A DNA stretch of 64,000 nt, taken from positions 1 through 64,000 of the forward strand of contig NZ_CAUFUE010000003.1 in NCBI RefSeq assembly GCF_959029255.1, in the 5' to 3' direction. The stretch is from an uncultured Bacteroides sp. (lineage in GTDB: Bacteria; Bacteroidota; Bacteroidia; Bacteroidales; Bacteroidaceae). Positions 1-8,541 of the stretch are shown here, one piece after another. A model generated the notes under the pieces. It was not told where the DNA came from and ran no database searches. It saw only the letters and a program-made list of their open reading frames with translations. Positions within the stretch are counted from its first letter, which is position 1. The number at the start of each line of letters is the position of its first letter. The translations under genes and the position numbers were made by a program.

Positions 1-115
1 AAGTATTCTTGGCAACGGTCCAAACGTTCTTTCTTGCACCAAAGTAACCTCTGGTTAATTTCAAAATTTTCTTTCTTCTTGCTTTAGAAGCAACATGATT
101 TACTGATCTTGGCAT
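1..115 (-). CDS. rplT: 50S ribosomal protein L20, N-terminal part
   Basis: This is the first 38 residues of ribosomal protein L20, which binds 23S rRNA early in large-subunit assembly. The visible start MPRSVNHVASKARRKK and the following KLTRGYFGARKN are the signature of the basic L20 N-terminal extension. The gene continues past the left edge of the window. It is the last visible gene of an infC-rpmI-rplT series on the minus strand, the classical bacterial order, with thrS just upstream. The short gap to rpmI and shared strand suggest one transcript. In other bacteria L20 represses this operon by binding its own mRNA; nothing here tests that. Confidence 0.97.
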   Translation of the reverse strand, partial: MPRSVNHVASKARRKKILKLTRGYFGARKNVWTVAKNT

Positions 116-216
116 AGTTTTACTTGTTTTTGAATGTTAGCGCCGTTACTTCACGCAACGGACTTAAAGCTAATGCATTCGGTTAATAACTTTAATAATA
201 CTTTGTACGCTTTTGA

Positions 217-414
217 TTACTTCATAGCTAAGAGTTCCTTAACCTGGCTTACATTCGTTATATCAACGATTGTAGAGTAACACAGATTTCTCTTTTGCTT
301 TTTAGTTTTCTTAGTCAGAATGTGACTGTGAAAAGCGTGCTTTCTTTTGATTTTACCTGTTCCGGTAAGAGTAAATCTTTTTTTAGAACCGGAGTTAGTC
401 TTCATCTTTGGCAT
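217..414 (-). CDS. rpmI: 50S ribosomal protein L35
   Basis: A 65-residue, strongly basic protein with the L35 opening MPKMKTNSGSKKRF and the family's KIKRKHAFHSHILTKK stretch. L35 is a small component of the large ribosomal subunit. Length is as expected for the family. It lies between infC and rplT on the same strand, the conserved bacterial arrangement, and is probably co-transcribed with them. Confidence 0.97.
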   Translation of the reverse strand: MPKMKTNSGSKKRFTLTGTGKIKRKHAFHSHILTKKTKKQKRNLCYSTIVDITNVSQVKELLAMK

Positions 415-487
415 CTTACTAATTTTTAAATTATTTAATTATATGGCAACGCACTATACCTGTGGCGTTACTCATTCTTCTTCTTTA

Positions 488-1090
488 TTATTCTTCATCC
501 TCGGACTCAGCCTGTTCAGCCTTAGGTGTATCTGCCGATTTCGGCGTAACAGTTTTTTTAGGAGCAGCAGTCTTTTTCGGAGAAAGTTGAATAGTCATTC
601 TTTTTCCCTCCAAAATAGGCATCTGATCTACCTTAGCATATTCTTCCAAATCGTTTGCAAAACGCAGAAGCAACACCTCTCCTTGTTCTTTGAACAAAAT
701 AGAACGTCCTTTGAAGAACACGTATGCTTTTACCTTATCGCCATCTTCCAAAAATCCCTTGGCATGCTTCAATTTGAAATTGTAGTCATGGTCATCAGTC
801 TGAGGTCCAAAACGTATTTCCTTCACATTGACCTTAACCTGCTTCGCTTTCTGTTCCTTCTGACGCTTCTTTAATTGATAAAGAAATTTAGAGTAATCAA
901 TAATACGACAAACAGGGGGCTGTGCATTTGGAGAAATCTCCACAAGATCCGCTTCGTGTTCTTCTGCCAATCTCAATGCCTGAGCTATCGAATACACTTT
1001 TGGTTCTACTTCATCGCCCACAATACGGACTTCCTTGGCGCGGATTTGTTCATTAATCCGGTATTGCGCCTTCATGCTGTCATTCTTCAT
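488..1090 (-). CDS. infC: Translation initiation factor IF-3
   Basis: IF-3 binds the 30S subunit, blocks premature 50S joining and checks start-codon pairing. The N-terminal domain is recognisable from YRINEQIRAKEVRIVGDEV and the C-terminal domain from VKVNVKEIRFGPQTDDHDYN. The tail is acidic and low in complexity (Ala/Lys/Pro then SEDEE), a feature seen in Bacteroidales IF-3. I chose the ATG at 1090 (MKNDSMKAQYR, about 200 residues) because AAAGG stands a few bases upstream. An in-frame start at 1135 would add 15 residues of weak similarity. It sits between thrS and rpmI in the usual ribosomal operon order. Confidence 0.95.
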   Translation of the reverse strand: MKNDSMKAQYRINEQIRAKEVRIVGDEVEPKVYSIAQALRLAEEHEADLVEISPNAQPPVCRIIDYSKFLYQLKKRQKEQKAKQVKVNVKEIRFGPQTDDHDYNFKLKHAKGFLEDGDKVKAYVFFKGRSILFKEQGEVLLLRFANDLEEYAKVDQMPILEGKRMTIQLSPKKTAAPKKTVTPKSADTPKAEQAESEDEE

Positions 1091-1211
1091 TAAATAACCT
1101 TTACTTCCAGTTTGTTTCTTGTTTATTACTACCAAATTTATTCTTTATATTAAGTAAAAGCGAACTTTAGAACATCGATTATATGCTATGCTTTTACAAT
1201 TGGGCACAAAG

Positions 1212-3152
1212 TTACCATTTATTTATCATATTCTGAACTTCTTCGTTCATTTTTTTTGCGAATTCTTCAAAATTCATGGTTCCTTTATCACCTTCACCTT
1301 GTTTACGGACAGAAACTTCTCTATTTTCAGCTTCTTTTTCGCCCACAACCAACATATAAGGAATACGTTTCATTTCATTATCACGGATTTTACGGCCAAT
1401 TTTCTCATTACGTTCATCCACAATCGCACGAATATCGTATTTCTTCAAATATTGTTTTACTTCCTGAGCATAGTCATTAAACTTCTCACTGATAGGCAGA
1501 ATAGCAACCTGGTCAGGAGTCAGCCACAATGGGAATTTACCGGCAGTATGCTCAATCAGTACAGCAACAAAACGTTCCATTGAACCGAACGGCGCACGGT
1601 GAATCATTACCGGACGATGCTTTTGATTATCTGCACCCGTATATTCCAATTGGAACCGTTCCGGCAAGTTATAATCCACCTGAATGGTACCTAATTGCCA
1701 ACGACGACCGATAGCATCTTTTACCATAAAGTCCAGTTTAGGGCCATAGAAAGCCGCTTCACCATATTCCACCTTAGCTTTCAAGCCTTTCTCTTCACAA
1801 GCTTCAATGATAGCTTGTTCTGCTTTCTCCCAATTCTCATCACTACCAATGTATTTTTCACGGTTTACTTTATCACGCAGAGAAATCTGCGCTTCAAAAT
1901 TCGTGAAATCCATAGATTTAAATACGATAGAAATGATATCCATTACGCGAAGAAACTCATCTTTTACTTGGTCAGGACGACAAAAGATATGAGCATCATC
2001 CTGCGTAAAGCTACGTACACGAGTCAAGCCATGCAATTCCCCGCTTTGTTCATAACGACAAACCGTACCGAATTCAGCCAAACGTAAAGGCAAATCCTTG
2101 TATGAACGAGGAGAATTCTTGTAAATCATACAGTGATGCGGACAGTTCATTGGCTTCAGGAAGTACTCCTCCCCTTCTTCCGGTGTATGGATAGGCTGGA
2201 AAGAATCCTTACCATATTTTGCATAATGACCGGATGTGATATACAGCAATTTGTTGCCGATTGGCGGAGTGATAACCTCCTGATAATCGTAACGGGCCTG
2301 AATACGACGTAGAAACTCCTGCAAACGCAAACGCAACGCTGCACCCTTCGGCAACCACATCGGCAGTCCCTTACCCACTGTATCGGAAAACATGAACAAG
2401 TCCATTTCTTTACCGATTTTGCGATGGTCTCGTTTCTTGGCTTCCTCCAACAATACCAGATATTCATCCAGCATTTTTTTCTTCGGGAAAGTGATACCAT
2501 AGATACGAGTCATCATCTTGCGGTCTTCCTGGCCACGCCAATATGCTCCCGCTACTGAAGTCAACTTAATAGCCTTGATAGGAGCAGTAGTCTGCAAGTG
2601 CGGGCCACGACATAAGTCGGTGAATGCACCTTGCGTATAAGTAGTGATATGACCATCTTCCAATTCAGAAATCAACTCACATTTATAAGTTTCTCCACGG
2701 TCACCGAACATCTTCATGGCATCCGCTTTTGCAATATCTTTTCTTACAACAGCTTCTTTCTTCGCTACGAGTTCAGCCATTTTCTTTTCGATGACCGGCA
2801 GGTCAGCCTCTTTAATGGTAGTCTCACCCGGATCGACATCATAGTAGAAACCGTTTTCAATGGCAGGACCAATACCGAACTGAATGCCCGGATACAACTC
2901 TTGCAACGCCTCGGCCAACAAGTGAGCGCTTGTATGCCAGAAAGCATGTTTACCCTGCTCGTCTTCCCATTTATAGAGAACCACTTCAGCGTCTTCATTG
3001 ATAGGGCGCCCCAAATCATAAATTTCTCCGTTTACGCCACAAGCCAGCACATCCTGTGCCAGGCGCGAACTGATGCTTTCTGCTATTTGCAGTCCTGTTA
3101 CTCCTTCGTTATACTCACGAACAGAGCCGTCTGGAAATGTTATCTTTATCAT
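1212..3152 (-). CDS. thrS: Threonyl-tRNA synthetase
   Basis: A 646-residue class II aminoacyl-tRNA synthetase that charges tRNA(Thr). The order of domains is standard: TGS domain (residues 1-62), editing domain with the HTSAH zinc-like motif at 73-77 and the later CRGPH, then the catalytic core with NCPHHCMIYK (zinc-binding cysteine) and the R-x-EQSGELHGLTRVR motif 2, and a C-terminal anticodon-binding domain beginning near VAILPISEKF. Length matches the family. It is followed by infC, rpmI and rplT in the order found in many bacteria. A TAnnTTTG-type element lies about 30 bp ahead of the start codon. Confidence 0.98.
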   Translation of the reverse strand: MIKITFPDGSVREYNEGVTGLQIAESISSRLAQDVLACGVNGEIYDLGRPINEDAEVVLYKWEDEQGKHAFWHTSAHLLAEALQELYPGIQFGIGPAIENGFYYDVDPGETTIKEADLPVIEKKMAELVAKKEAVVRKDIAKADAMKMFGDRGETYKCELISELEDGHITTYTQGAFTDLCRGPHLQTTAPIKAIKLTSVAGAYWRGQEDRKMMTRIYGITFPKKKMLDEYLVLLEEAKKRDHRKIGKEMDLFMFSDTVGKGLPMWLPKGAALRLRLQEFLRRIQARYDYQEVITPPIGNKLLYITSGHYAKYGKDSFQPIHTPEEGEEYFLKPMNCPHHCMIYKNSPRSYKDLPLRLAEFGTVCRYEQSGELHGLTRVRSFTQDDAHIFCRPDQVKDEFLRVMDIISIVFKSMDFTNFEAQISLRDKVNREKYIGSDENWEKAEQAIIEACEEKGLKAKVEYGEAAFYGPKLDFMVKDAIGRRWQLGTIQVDYNLPERFQLEYTGADNQKHRPVMIHRAPFGSMERFVAVLIEHTAGKFPLWLTPDQVAILPISEKFNDYAQEVKQYLKKYDIRAIVDERNEKIGRKIRDNEMKRIPYMLVVGEKEAENREVSVRKQGEGDKGTMNFEEFAKKMNEEVQNMINKW

Positions 3153-3181
3153 AATATTACGTATATTTCAAATTCAGAACG

Positions 3182-3189
3182 CAAAAATA
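3182..3189 (-). promoter_or_regulatory. Putative -7 element upstream of thrS
   Basis: Read on the minus strand the bases are TATTTTTG, a match to the Bacteroides -7 consensus TAnnTTTG. It lies 30 bp before the thrS start. No TTTG at the ideal -33 spacing was found, so the call rests on the -7 element and position. Confidence 0.45.
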
Positions 3190-3233
3190 ACGAATTCTTT
3201 ATTGATATTCTATTTTTTAGCAAAAAAATGTTA

Positions 3234-5273
3234 TCACTGTATATTCGTAAATCTCTTTATAATGTTATAAGCCGAAACAATACCCAATTCACCTGCCTTA
3301 CTCAAATCAGAAATACCTTGCTTGTTATTACCTAGGAAGATATGCGTCAACCCACGATTGAAATAAGCTTCGGCAAAATCCGGATTCAAAGCAATCGCTT
3401 TATCATAATCAGCTAAAGCGGCACGATAGTCTTTCAACATAGACAATACATTGCCACGATTATAATAACCATAAACAAAATCAGGAGCCAATTGGATGAC
3501 ATGATCCAAATCATTTTTCACAATATCATAATCTATGGCGGTTACTTCCACTTTTTTAGACTCCGATGTTCCCGATACAGCACCTTCATTCATTGCGGAC
3601 TCAGCCTTTTTATATTCCAACTGTTTGCAACGAACCAAAGCTCGCATAAAATAGGCCGGGAAGAAAGTATCATCCAACAAAATACTCTGCGTAAAGTCAT
3701 CAATGGAGCTTGTGAAATCTTGAACCAAATAAAAATCCAATCCACGCATGAAGCGCTTCTTTGCATTTAAATCATCTGCCACGATATCCGATGTATGAGA
3801 GTCAATCAATGCAAAATGGAAACGTACCTGCTCTTCGGTCAACGGAGCTTCCATGTTCGTAATACGCAAAGGTTTCGGGAATAATTTCAAATGATTCAGT
3901 TCATCAATGTACTTATGATAATGCACCATACGTTTCACGTCGCTCAGCTTCTCATAATAAGTCAATGCATACATCGGTTCAAGTTTAATCGTCACATTCT
4001 TGTCTTGCACCCGTCCGCGATAATCACTTGTATAACGTTGGTCGGCTTCCGAATCATCCGCAATCACAATTTTGCGGTAATTCTCCATATTCTTATCAGA
4101 CTTCTTACGAGTCTTTCCATTATCCGTTCCACTTTCTCCCGAATTATTATCCGCTATATCCTTTTCACCACCGGATGAAATGCCATTACGCTTATCAATC
4201 TGCATCTTCATCACCTTGAACTCATCCTGTTCGGCACCTTTACGGTCACCTATCTTCTTTCTTGCTTCGGCACGCTGATAGTACCCCGCCATAAAATTAG
4301 GATATTCATCAATTACTTTGGAGTAATCACTGATAGCCCCTCTGTAATCACCCGTCTGCGCACGCAACAAACCACGGTTAAAGGTAGCCATCATATTATC
4401 CGGCTCTATCTTCAACACGAAATCAAAGTCTTCTATCGCACGATTATCATCTCCCACTTGGGCACGAAGCAAACCACGGTTATAATGCCCCAGGAAATTA
4501 TTCGGATCGATATCCAACGCCAAATCATAGTCACTCATGGCGCCTCTCAAATTATTCTGATGGAAACGAGCTAAAGCACGGTTGATATAATTTCCCGCAT
4601 TCTTGGCACTCAAATGGATAGCTTGGTCTAAATCTCCTTCAGCATCTTTATACTTACCTTGTTGAAGACGTACAATGGCCCGTGCAGCCCATCCATCAGG
4701 ATCATAACGATCCATATCGATAGCCTTATCAAAGTCATTCAAGGCCTGTATAGTATCATTCTGCTTCAAGTTCACCTCACCACGCATCAGGTAAGCACGC
4801 GTATATCGGGGAGCAATAGTCAGAAGCTTTCCCAAATCCTCCTTTGCAGCACCGTAATCTTCTTTTTGCATGTGACAAAGAGTAAGATTATGCCAAAGCA
4901 CTACATTCTCAGGATCATACTTCAGCGCAGTTTGATAATCTTCTATCGCCCCGTCAAATTTATTCTGACGAATACGTGCCAACCCTCTAATCTGATAAGC
5001 CCCTACTACAAAAGGATTTCTTTGGATTGCCAAATCACAATCTGCTTCCGCTCCCTGGAAATCATCAAGATTGATTTTCGCCAGTCCACGAAAGAAATAA
5101 GGCTCATATAAATAGGGCTTCGCGTTAATTACCTGATTGAAGTATTGGATAGAGAGCACGTAGTCTTCAAAATACAGTGCATTCCGGGCGATAGTCATCA
5201 CCCGTTCCGTATTGATTTGCGCATACAACAACGTGGGTAACAGCATAATTGCCGTTAATATCTTTTTTATCAT
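3234..5273 (-). CDS. Secreted tetratricopeptide-repeat protein
   Basis: A 679-residue protein with a Sec signal peptide (MIKKILTAIMLLPTLLYAQ), so probably exported to the periplasm. TPR units run nearly head to tail from about residue 25 to 350, with recurrent A..Y..RG.......G....A..D....I..DP patterns, and two to three more units close the C-terminus. Between them is a charged, Ser/Gly/Lys-rich linker (about 365-395) and a segment without clear TPRs. TPR arrays act as protein-binding scaffolds; the partner is unknown. It lies between def and thrS on the same strand. The long repeat count and signal peptide fit the many Bacteroides periplasmic TPR proteins, but no specific function can be given. 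Confidence 0.85.
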   Translation of the reverse strand: MIKKILTAIMLLPTLLYAQINTERVMTIARNALYFEDYVLSIQYFNQVINAKPYLYEPYFFRGLAKINLDDFQGAEADCDLAIQRNPFVVGAYQIRGLARIRQNKFDGAIEDYQTALKYDPENVVLWHNLTLCHMQKEDYGAAKEDLGKLLTIAPRYTRAYLMRGEVNLKQNDTIQALNDFDKAIDMDRYDPDGWAARAIVRLQQGKYKDAEGDLDQAIHLSAKNAGNYINRALARFHQNNLRGAMSDYDLALDIDPNNFLGHYNRGLLRAQVGDDNRAIEDFDFVLKIEPDNMMATFNRGLLRAQTGDYRGAISDYSKVIDEYPNFMAGYYQRAEARKKIGDRKGAEQDEFKVMKMQIDKRNGISSGGEKDIADNNSGESGTDNGKTRKKSDKNMENYRKIVIADDSEADQRYTSDYRGRVQDKNVTIKLEPMYALTYYEKLSDVKRMVHYHKYIDELNHLKLFPKPLRITNMEAPLTEEQVRFHFALIDSHTSDIVADDLNAKKRFMRGLDFYLVQDFTSSIDDFTQSILLDDTFFPAYFMRALVRCKQLEYKKAESAMNEGAVSGTSESKKVEVTAIDYDIVKNDLDHVIQLAPDFVYGYYNRGNVLSMLKDYRAALADYDKAIALNPDFAEAYFNRGLTHIFLGNNKQGISDLSKAGELGIVSAYNIIKRFTNIQ

Positions 5274-5301
5274 CTTGTCTTATAAAAGCTTGTAAACGAA
5301 A

Positions 5302-5309
5302 CAAAAGTA
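5302..5309 (-). promoter_or_regulatory. Putative -7 element upstream of the TPR gene
   Basis: Minus-strand sequence TACTTTTG matches TAnnTTTG and lies about 30 bp before the TPR start codon. No clear -33 TTTG is visible at 19-21 bp. Confidence 0.45.
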
Positions 5310-5390
5310 ACGTTTATTCGTTTACATATCAGGATATACCGAAGACTTTTTATATTTTTTGAGCCTTTTATACCTTATTATATGGTTCAC

Positions 5391-5945
5391 TTATTTTACG
5401 GTCTTCACCTTATAGGTACAATGTGCCTTACCCTTCAACATCGAATTCAACTTTCCCTTTATCATCTGCTTACGCAGAGGTGACAGATGGTCGATAAACA
5501 TCTTTCCGTCCAGGTGGTCAAATTCATGTTGCATGACACGGGCCAAATATCCCTCTACGATTTCATCATGCTCTACCAAATCTTCATCCAGATACTTTAC
5601 TCGTATCTTATTACCTCTTTTCACGGCTTCATGAATACCGGGTAGACTCAGGCAACCTTCCTCTATAGAAACTTCTTCACCGGAAACCTCCAGGATATGT
5701 GCATTGATGTATGCCTTACGGAAATTCTTATATTCAGGAAAATCTTCCGACAACACATCCAAGTCGATAGTTACCACACGAATCGGCAAACCAATTTGAG
5801 GAGCAGCAAGTCCCACACCATCCGCATTGTTCATGGTTTCGAACATATTCTGAATCAATTCTTTCAAATTAGGATAATCAGGCGCTATATCTTCCGCCAC
5901 TTTTCTTAATACGGGTTGTCCGTACACATAAATGGGTAAAATCAT
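5391..5945 (-). CDS. def: Peptide deformylase
   Basis: A 184-residue metalloenzyme that removes the formyl group from the N-terminal methionine of new proteins. All three family motifs are intact: GVGLAAPQIG (43-52), EGCLSLPG (96-103, metal-ligand Cys) and QHEFDHLDG (139-147, two metal-ligand His and the catalytic Glu). Length is typical. It follows ruvX by 41 bp on the same strand, and that gap holds a short repeat shared with the cysD-cysN gap. Confidence 0.97.
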   Translation of the reverse strand: MILPIYVYGQPVLRKVAEDIAPDYPNLKELIQNMFETMNNADGVGLAAPQIGLPIRVVTIDLDVLSEDFPEYKNFRKAYINAHILEVSGEEVSIEEGCLSLPGIHEAVKRGNKIRVKYLDEDLVEHDEIVEGYLARVMQHEFDHLDGKMFIDHLSPLRKQMIKGKLNSMLKGKAHCTYKVKTVK

Positions 5946-5951
5946 TTTTTA

Positions 5952-5972
5952 TCAATTACAAATTACTAATTA
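5952..5972. repeat. 21-bp dispersed repeat copy 1 (before def)
   Basis: The 21 bases at 5952-5972 (minus-strand core TAGTAATTTGTAATTGA) recur exactly at 10004-10024. Each copy ends a few bases before a start codon (def here, cysN there). Function unknown; see the finding on start-proximal spacer repeats. Confidence 0.7.
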
Positions 5973-5986
5973 TATTCACTATATTA

Positions 5987-6412
5987 TTATAAAGAGGAGA
6001 AACGTTTATTCTCCAGATATGTTTGCAGAATAATAGTTGCGCTGATTTCATCTACCAAAGCTTTATTTTGCCGGGCTTTCTTTTTCAAACCGACTTCCAG
6101 CATAGTGCGATGCGCCAAAACAGAAGTAAAACGTTCGTCCACGTACTCCACGGGCATATCCGGCAACTTCTTCTTCAAAGACCGAACGAACGGCTCAATA
6201 TTCTTCATATTTTCAGAAGCCTCGTTGTTCATTTGTTTGGGAAGTCCCACTAAAATCCGCTCCACCGGTTCCTTACCCACATAATCAAGGATAAAAGCAA
6301 GGAGTTCGTGAGTAGGCACAGTAGTCAGGCCGTTGGCAATCATCTGCAACGTATCACTGACAGCTATCCCTGTTCGTTTCCTACCGTAATCTATAGCAAT
6401 TACTCTACTCAT
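5987..6412 (-). CDS. ruvX: RuvX/YqgF-type putative pre-16S rRNA nuclease / Holliday junction resolvase
   Basis: A 141-residue RNase H-fold protein. The first strand carries DYGRKRTGIAVSD with the acidic residue at position 8; VDERFTS supplies the second conserved acid and VDEISA the C-terminal one. The family is proposed to process 16S rRNA 5' ends, and older work calls it a Holliday junction resolvase. Length is normal. It precedes def by 41 bp. A -7-like element lies between it and the upstream PCMD gene, so ruvX-def may be transcribed apart from the sulfur genes. Confidence 0.93.
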   Translation of the reverse strand: MSRVIAIDYGRKRTGIAVSDTLQMIANGLTTVPTHELLAFILDYVGKEPVERILVGLPKQMNNEASENMKNIEPFVRSLKKKLPDMPVEYVDERFTSVLAHRTMLEVGLKKKARQNKALVDEISATIILQTYLENKRFSSL

Positions 6413-6422
6413 TATGAGGGTA

Positions 6423-6430
6423 CAAAATTA
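6423..6430 (-). promoter_or_regulatory. Putative -7 element upstream of ruvX
   Basis: Minus-strand TAATTTTG matches TAnnTTTG, 10 bp before the ruvX start and just after the stop of the PCMD gene. If real it separates ruvX-def from the sulfonation cluster. Confidence 0.4.
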
Positions 6431-6433
6431 CGA

Positions 6434-7402
6434 TTAATAAACCAATTTCACATTATCAATCCAAAGAGAGTTTCCCGGCGAACCTATATATGCCCCACCA
6501 TGGCTGGAAGTAAATTGCAACAATAGATGCGTAGGGACATCATCAGCCGTCCCCCAAGCCACTTCCTTCACCGGAACACTTTCTCCTTTGCTATTCACAG
6601 CATAACGTTCTTCCACCTGAAGACGCATCATGTGGGGTTTATAAGCAGGATCGCCCGTAATATCACCATACATGATAGAATAAGTAGCATTATTACGCCA
6701 GTCATCCGTGGTACTATAGTAACGGACTACCATTGTACCCACACGCTTCGCATAGATATTACCATCCTTATCCTCCCAACGCTGCTGCAAGAACAAATTT
6801 ACTTCAGGAAAATCCTTACCTTCCACGTCTGTGATTTTACTGAAGCCGGTAGCGCGAAGACGCTTTTCCCGGTCAGACATTTTCACTTTATAATCAAATT
6901 GGATAGCGACAGGTTTTTTTGTGAAAGGAATACCGGAATTCAGCATTTTTTGCGGATTCTTCGTACTCTTAATCGGCTCGTGTACTTCACCCAGAAACAT
7001 GGAACCGGCAGCCAACACTGTTATATCGACCAATCCAAATACCTTAACACTCTCCATACGGGTATCCATACGTGCGCAAAAACCATCCCCCCGCTTCTCC
7101 GGGAATACGGACGTATTGGTTTTAGTAACACCTGCCACACGAGCCATCACATTGGAAGTCGCCCACGGAGAACCGCCCATATTCTTATAAGCCTTATTCT
7201 CAGTGATAGTAGCAGTAGGTCCTATAGCATAAACATTTTTGGTAGCACCACCAATTATTCCAGATTCTTTAATCTGACGATCAATCCACTGATCCATGTT
7301 TCCAAAAGGAATCATCTCCACTTTCTGCTGTGCCACCGCCGTTCCACCATAGAATACGACGGACAGCAAAGCCAACATACGAAGTTTCTTACAAATCATC
7401 AT
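6434..7402 (-). CDS. PCMD-domain secreted protein (putative carbohydrate-binding/metabolism)
   Basis: A 322-residue exported protein with a signal peptide ending near GGTAVAQQ. The body (GNMDQWIDRQIKESGIIGG at about 33-51, and the C-terminal SSHGGAYIGSPGNSLWIDN) matches my memory of the PCMD family, a beta-sandwich domain of Bacteroidetes named 'putative carbohydrate metabolism domain'. The enzymatic role of that family is not established. It is the last gene of the sulfur cluster, 23 bp after the sulfotransferase, which suggests it acts with it, perhaps on the acceptor or the sulfonated product at the cell surface. That link is inference from position only. Confidence 0.7.
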   Translation of the reverse strand: MMICKKLRMLALLSVVFYGGTAVAQQKVEMIPFGNMDQWIDRQIKESGIIGGATKNVYAIGPTATITENKAYKNMGGSPWATSNVMARVAGVTKTNTSVFPEKRGDGFCARMDTRMESVKVFGLVDITVLAAGSMFLGEVHEPIKSTKNPQKMLNSGIPFTKKPVAIQFDYKVKMSDREKRLRATGFSKITDVEGKDFPEVNLFLQQRWEDKDGNIYAKRVGTMVVRYYSTTDDWRNNATYSIMYGDITGDPAYKPHMMRLQVEERYAVNSKGESVPVKEVAWGTADDVPTHLLLQFTSSHGGAYIGSPGNSLWIDNVKLVY

Positions 7403-7425
7403 ATTATCTCTCCTAAATCTATCAA

Positions 7426-8532
7426 TTAAAGTTCATATTTCCACTGTTCCAATGCAAAGCTCCAGTTATCCTGGACAAGTTGCACCGTACGCTCATCGTA
7501 CTTATATTTATTCTTCTTATAACCTTTCTTGCCACCTACATATTTCTCTATATCCGCACGAGCTTCCGTAAATCCCGGTATGGAAAGCGCTTTATAAATA
7601 TGTTCGGTCATCCCCATTGCATCGGCCTCAAAATCCTCAAACTTCACTTCTATCAGATTACCTTCGGGAATGCTGACCTTGTCCGCCTCATACTTATGAT
7701 AAAGTTTGGCGTAAATAGACAAAATATTTTTTTCCAAATCCTCTGGACTTATATCCTGAAGTTTCAACGGCTGAATAGTATTCGTAAAGAAGCTACGAGT
7801 ACTTTCGAATACCGTATAAGGATTACGCATCAGATAAATGAACTTAGCATTAGGGAACATCTTAACCAGTTCTTTCACCCGCCCCGTATGAGGAGGGTTT
7901 TTACTCAAGAACTGCGTTCCATGCGTATTCCATAAAGAAATCTTAATGAGTTTGACAAAAGTTTCTTCAAAAACCTTCAGTTCGTCTTCGGTTATATCAT
8001 CAAACAATAAATATTTATCCGCATACTCTTGTTGGTATTTGGGTAAAAACCAAAAGTTATAATAAGTATAAGGCATCATATTAGCCAAGGCAAACTCTTC
8101 TTCCTGAGGGAGGTCTACGGCAAGTTCCATATTATCCGTAGGACGTTTGTCCGGCATCAGCCAACTCATATTCTTCTTGAAAAAAGGTTGTCCCCACATC
8201 ATTAAATGAGGAAACACCGTCTGATACGTCGTATTGTAACCGAAATGCTTATCACAAGAAAACACATTATGCACGAAAGTTGTTCCGCTACGCCAGTGAC
8301 CAAGTATAAAAACAGGATCATGTTCAAGCGGTTTATCAACTAACAGTTTTTCATAACGTTTGTTCTGTAAAGGAGCCAACGTGGAAAGTAAACGGCATAC
8401 AGCCTTTGTCAGACGATACTTGCTTTTATAAGCAGCCTCTATCTCACGGCCTTTTGTTATGGCATTGAATGTTTTCCAGTCAGCGCCGACCAACGTATTT
8501 ATCGGAAGCTTATTAAATTCGAGTAAACCCAT
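7426..8532 (-). CDS. PAPS-dependent sulfotransferase
   Basis: A 368-residue sulfotransferase. The PAPS 5'-phosphosulfate loop is seen in FILGHWRSGTTFVHNVF (about 75-91), and the 3'-phosphate-binding region in FIYLMRNPYTVFESTRSF (about 225-245). This family moves a sulfonate from PAPS to a hydroxyl acceptor, leaving PAP. It follows cysN by 9 bp and is in one run with the genes that make PAPS and destroy PAP. From memory, a Bacteroides thetaiotaomicron sulfotransferase in a cysCDN cluster has been reported to sulfonate sterols including cholesterol; this protein is a candidate for the same role, but the acceptor cannot be read from sequence. Confidence 0.88.
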   Translation of the reverse strand: MGLLEFNKLPINTLVGADWKTFNAITKGREIEAAYKSKYRLTKAVCRLLSTLAPLQNKRYEKLLVDKPLEHDPVFILGHWRSGTTFVHNVFSCDKHFGYNTTYQTVFPHLMMWGQPFFKKNMSWLMPDKRPTDNMELAVDLPQEEEFALANMMPYTYYNFWFLPKYQQEYADKYLLFDDITEDELKVFEETFVKLIKISLWNTHGTQFLSKNPPHTGRVKELVKMFPNAKFIYLMRNPYTVFESTRSFFTNTIQPLKLQDISPEDLEKNILSIYAKLYHKYEADKVSIPEGNLIEVKFEDFEADAMGMTEHIYKALSIPGFTEARADIEKYVGGKKGYKKNKYKYDERTVQLVQDNWSFALEQWKYEL

Positions 8533-8541
8533 TTTAATTTT

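Noticed and set aside
6527..7429. A 300-codon plus-strand frame opposite the PCMD gene
   Set aside because: His/Ile/Thr-rich, no motif, and fully covered by a convincing minus-strand gene with signal peptide.
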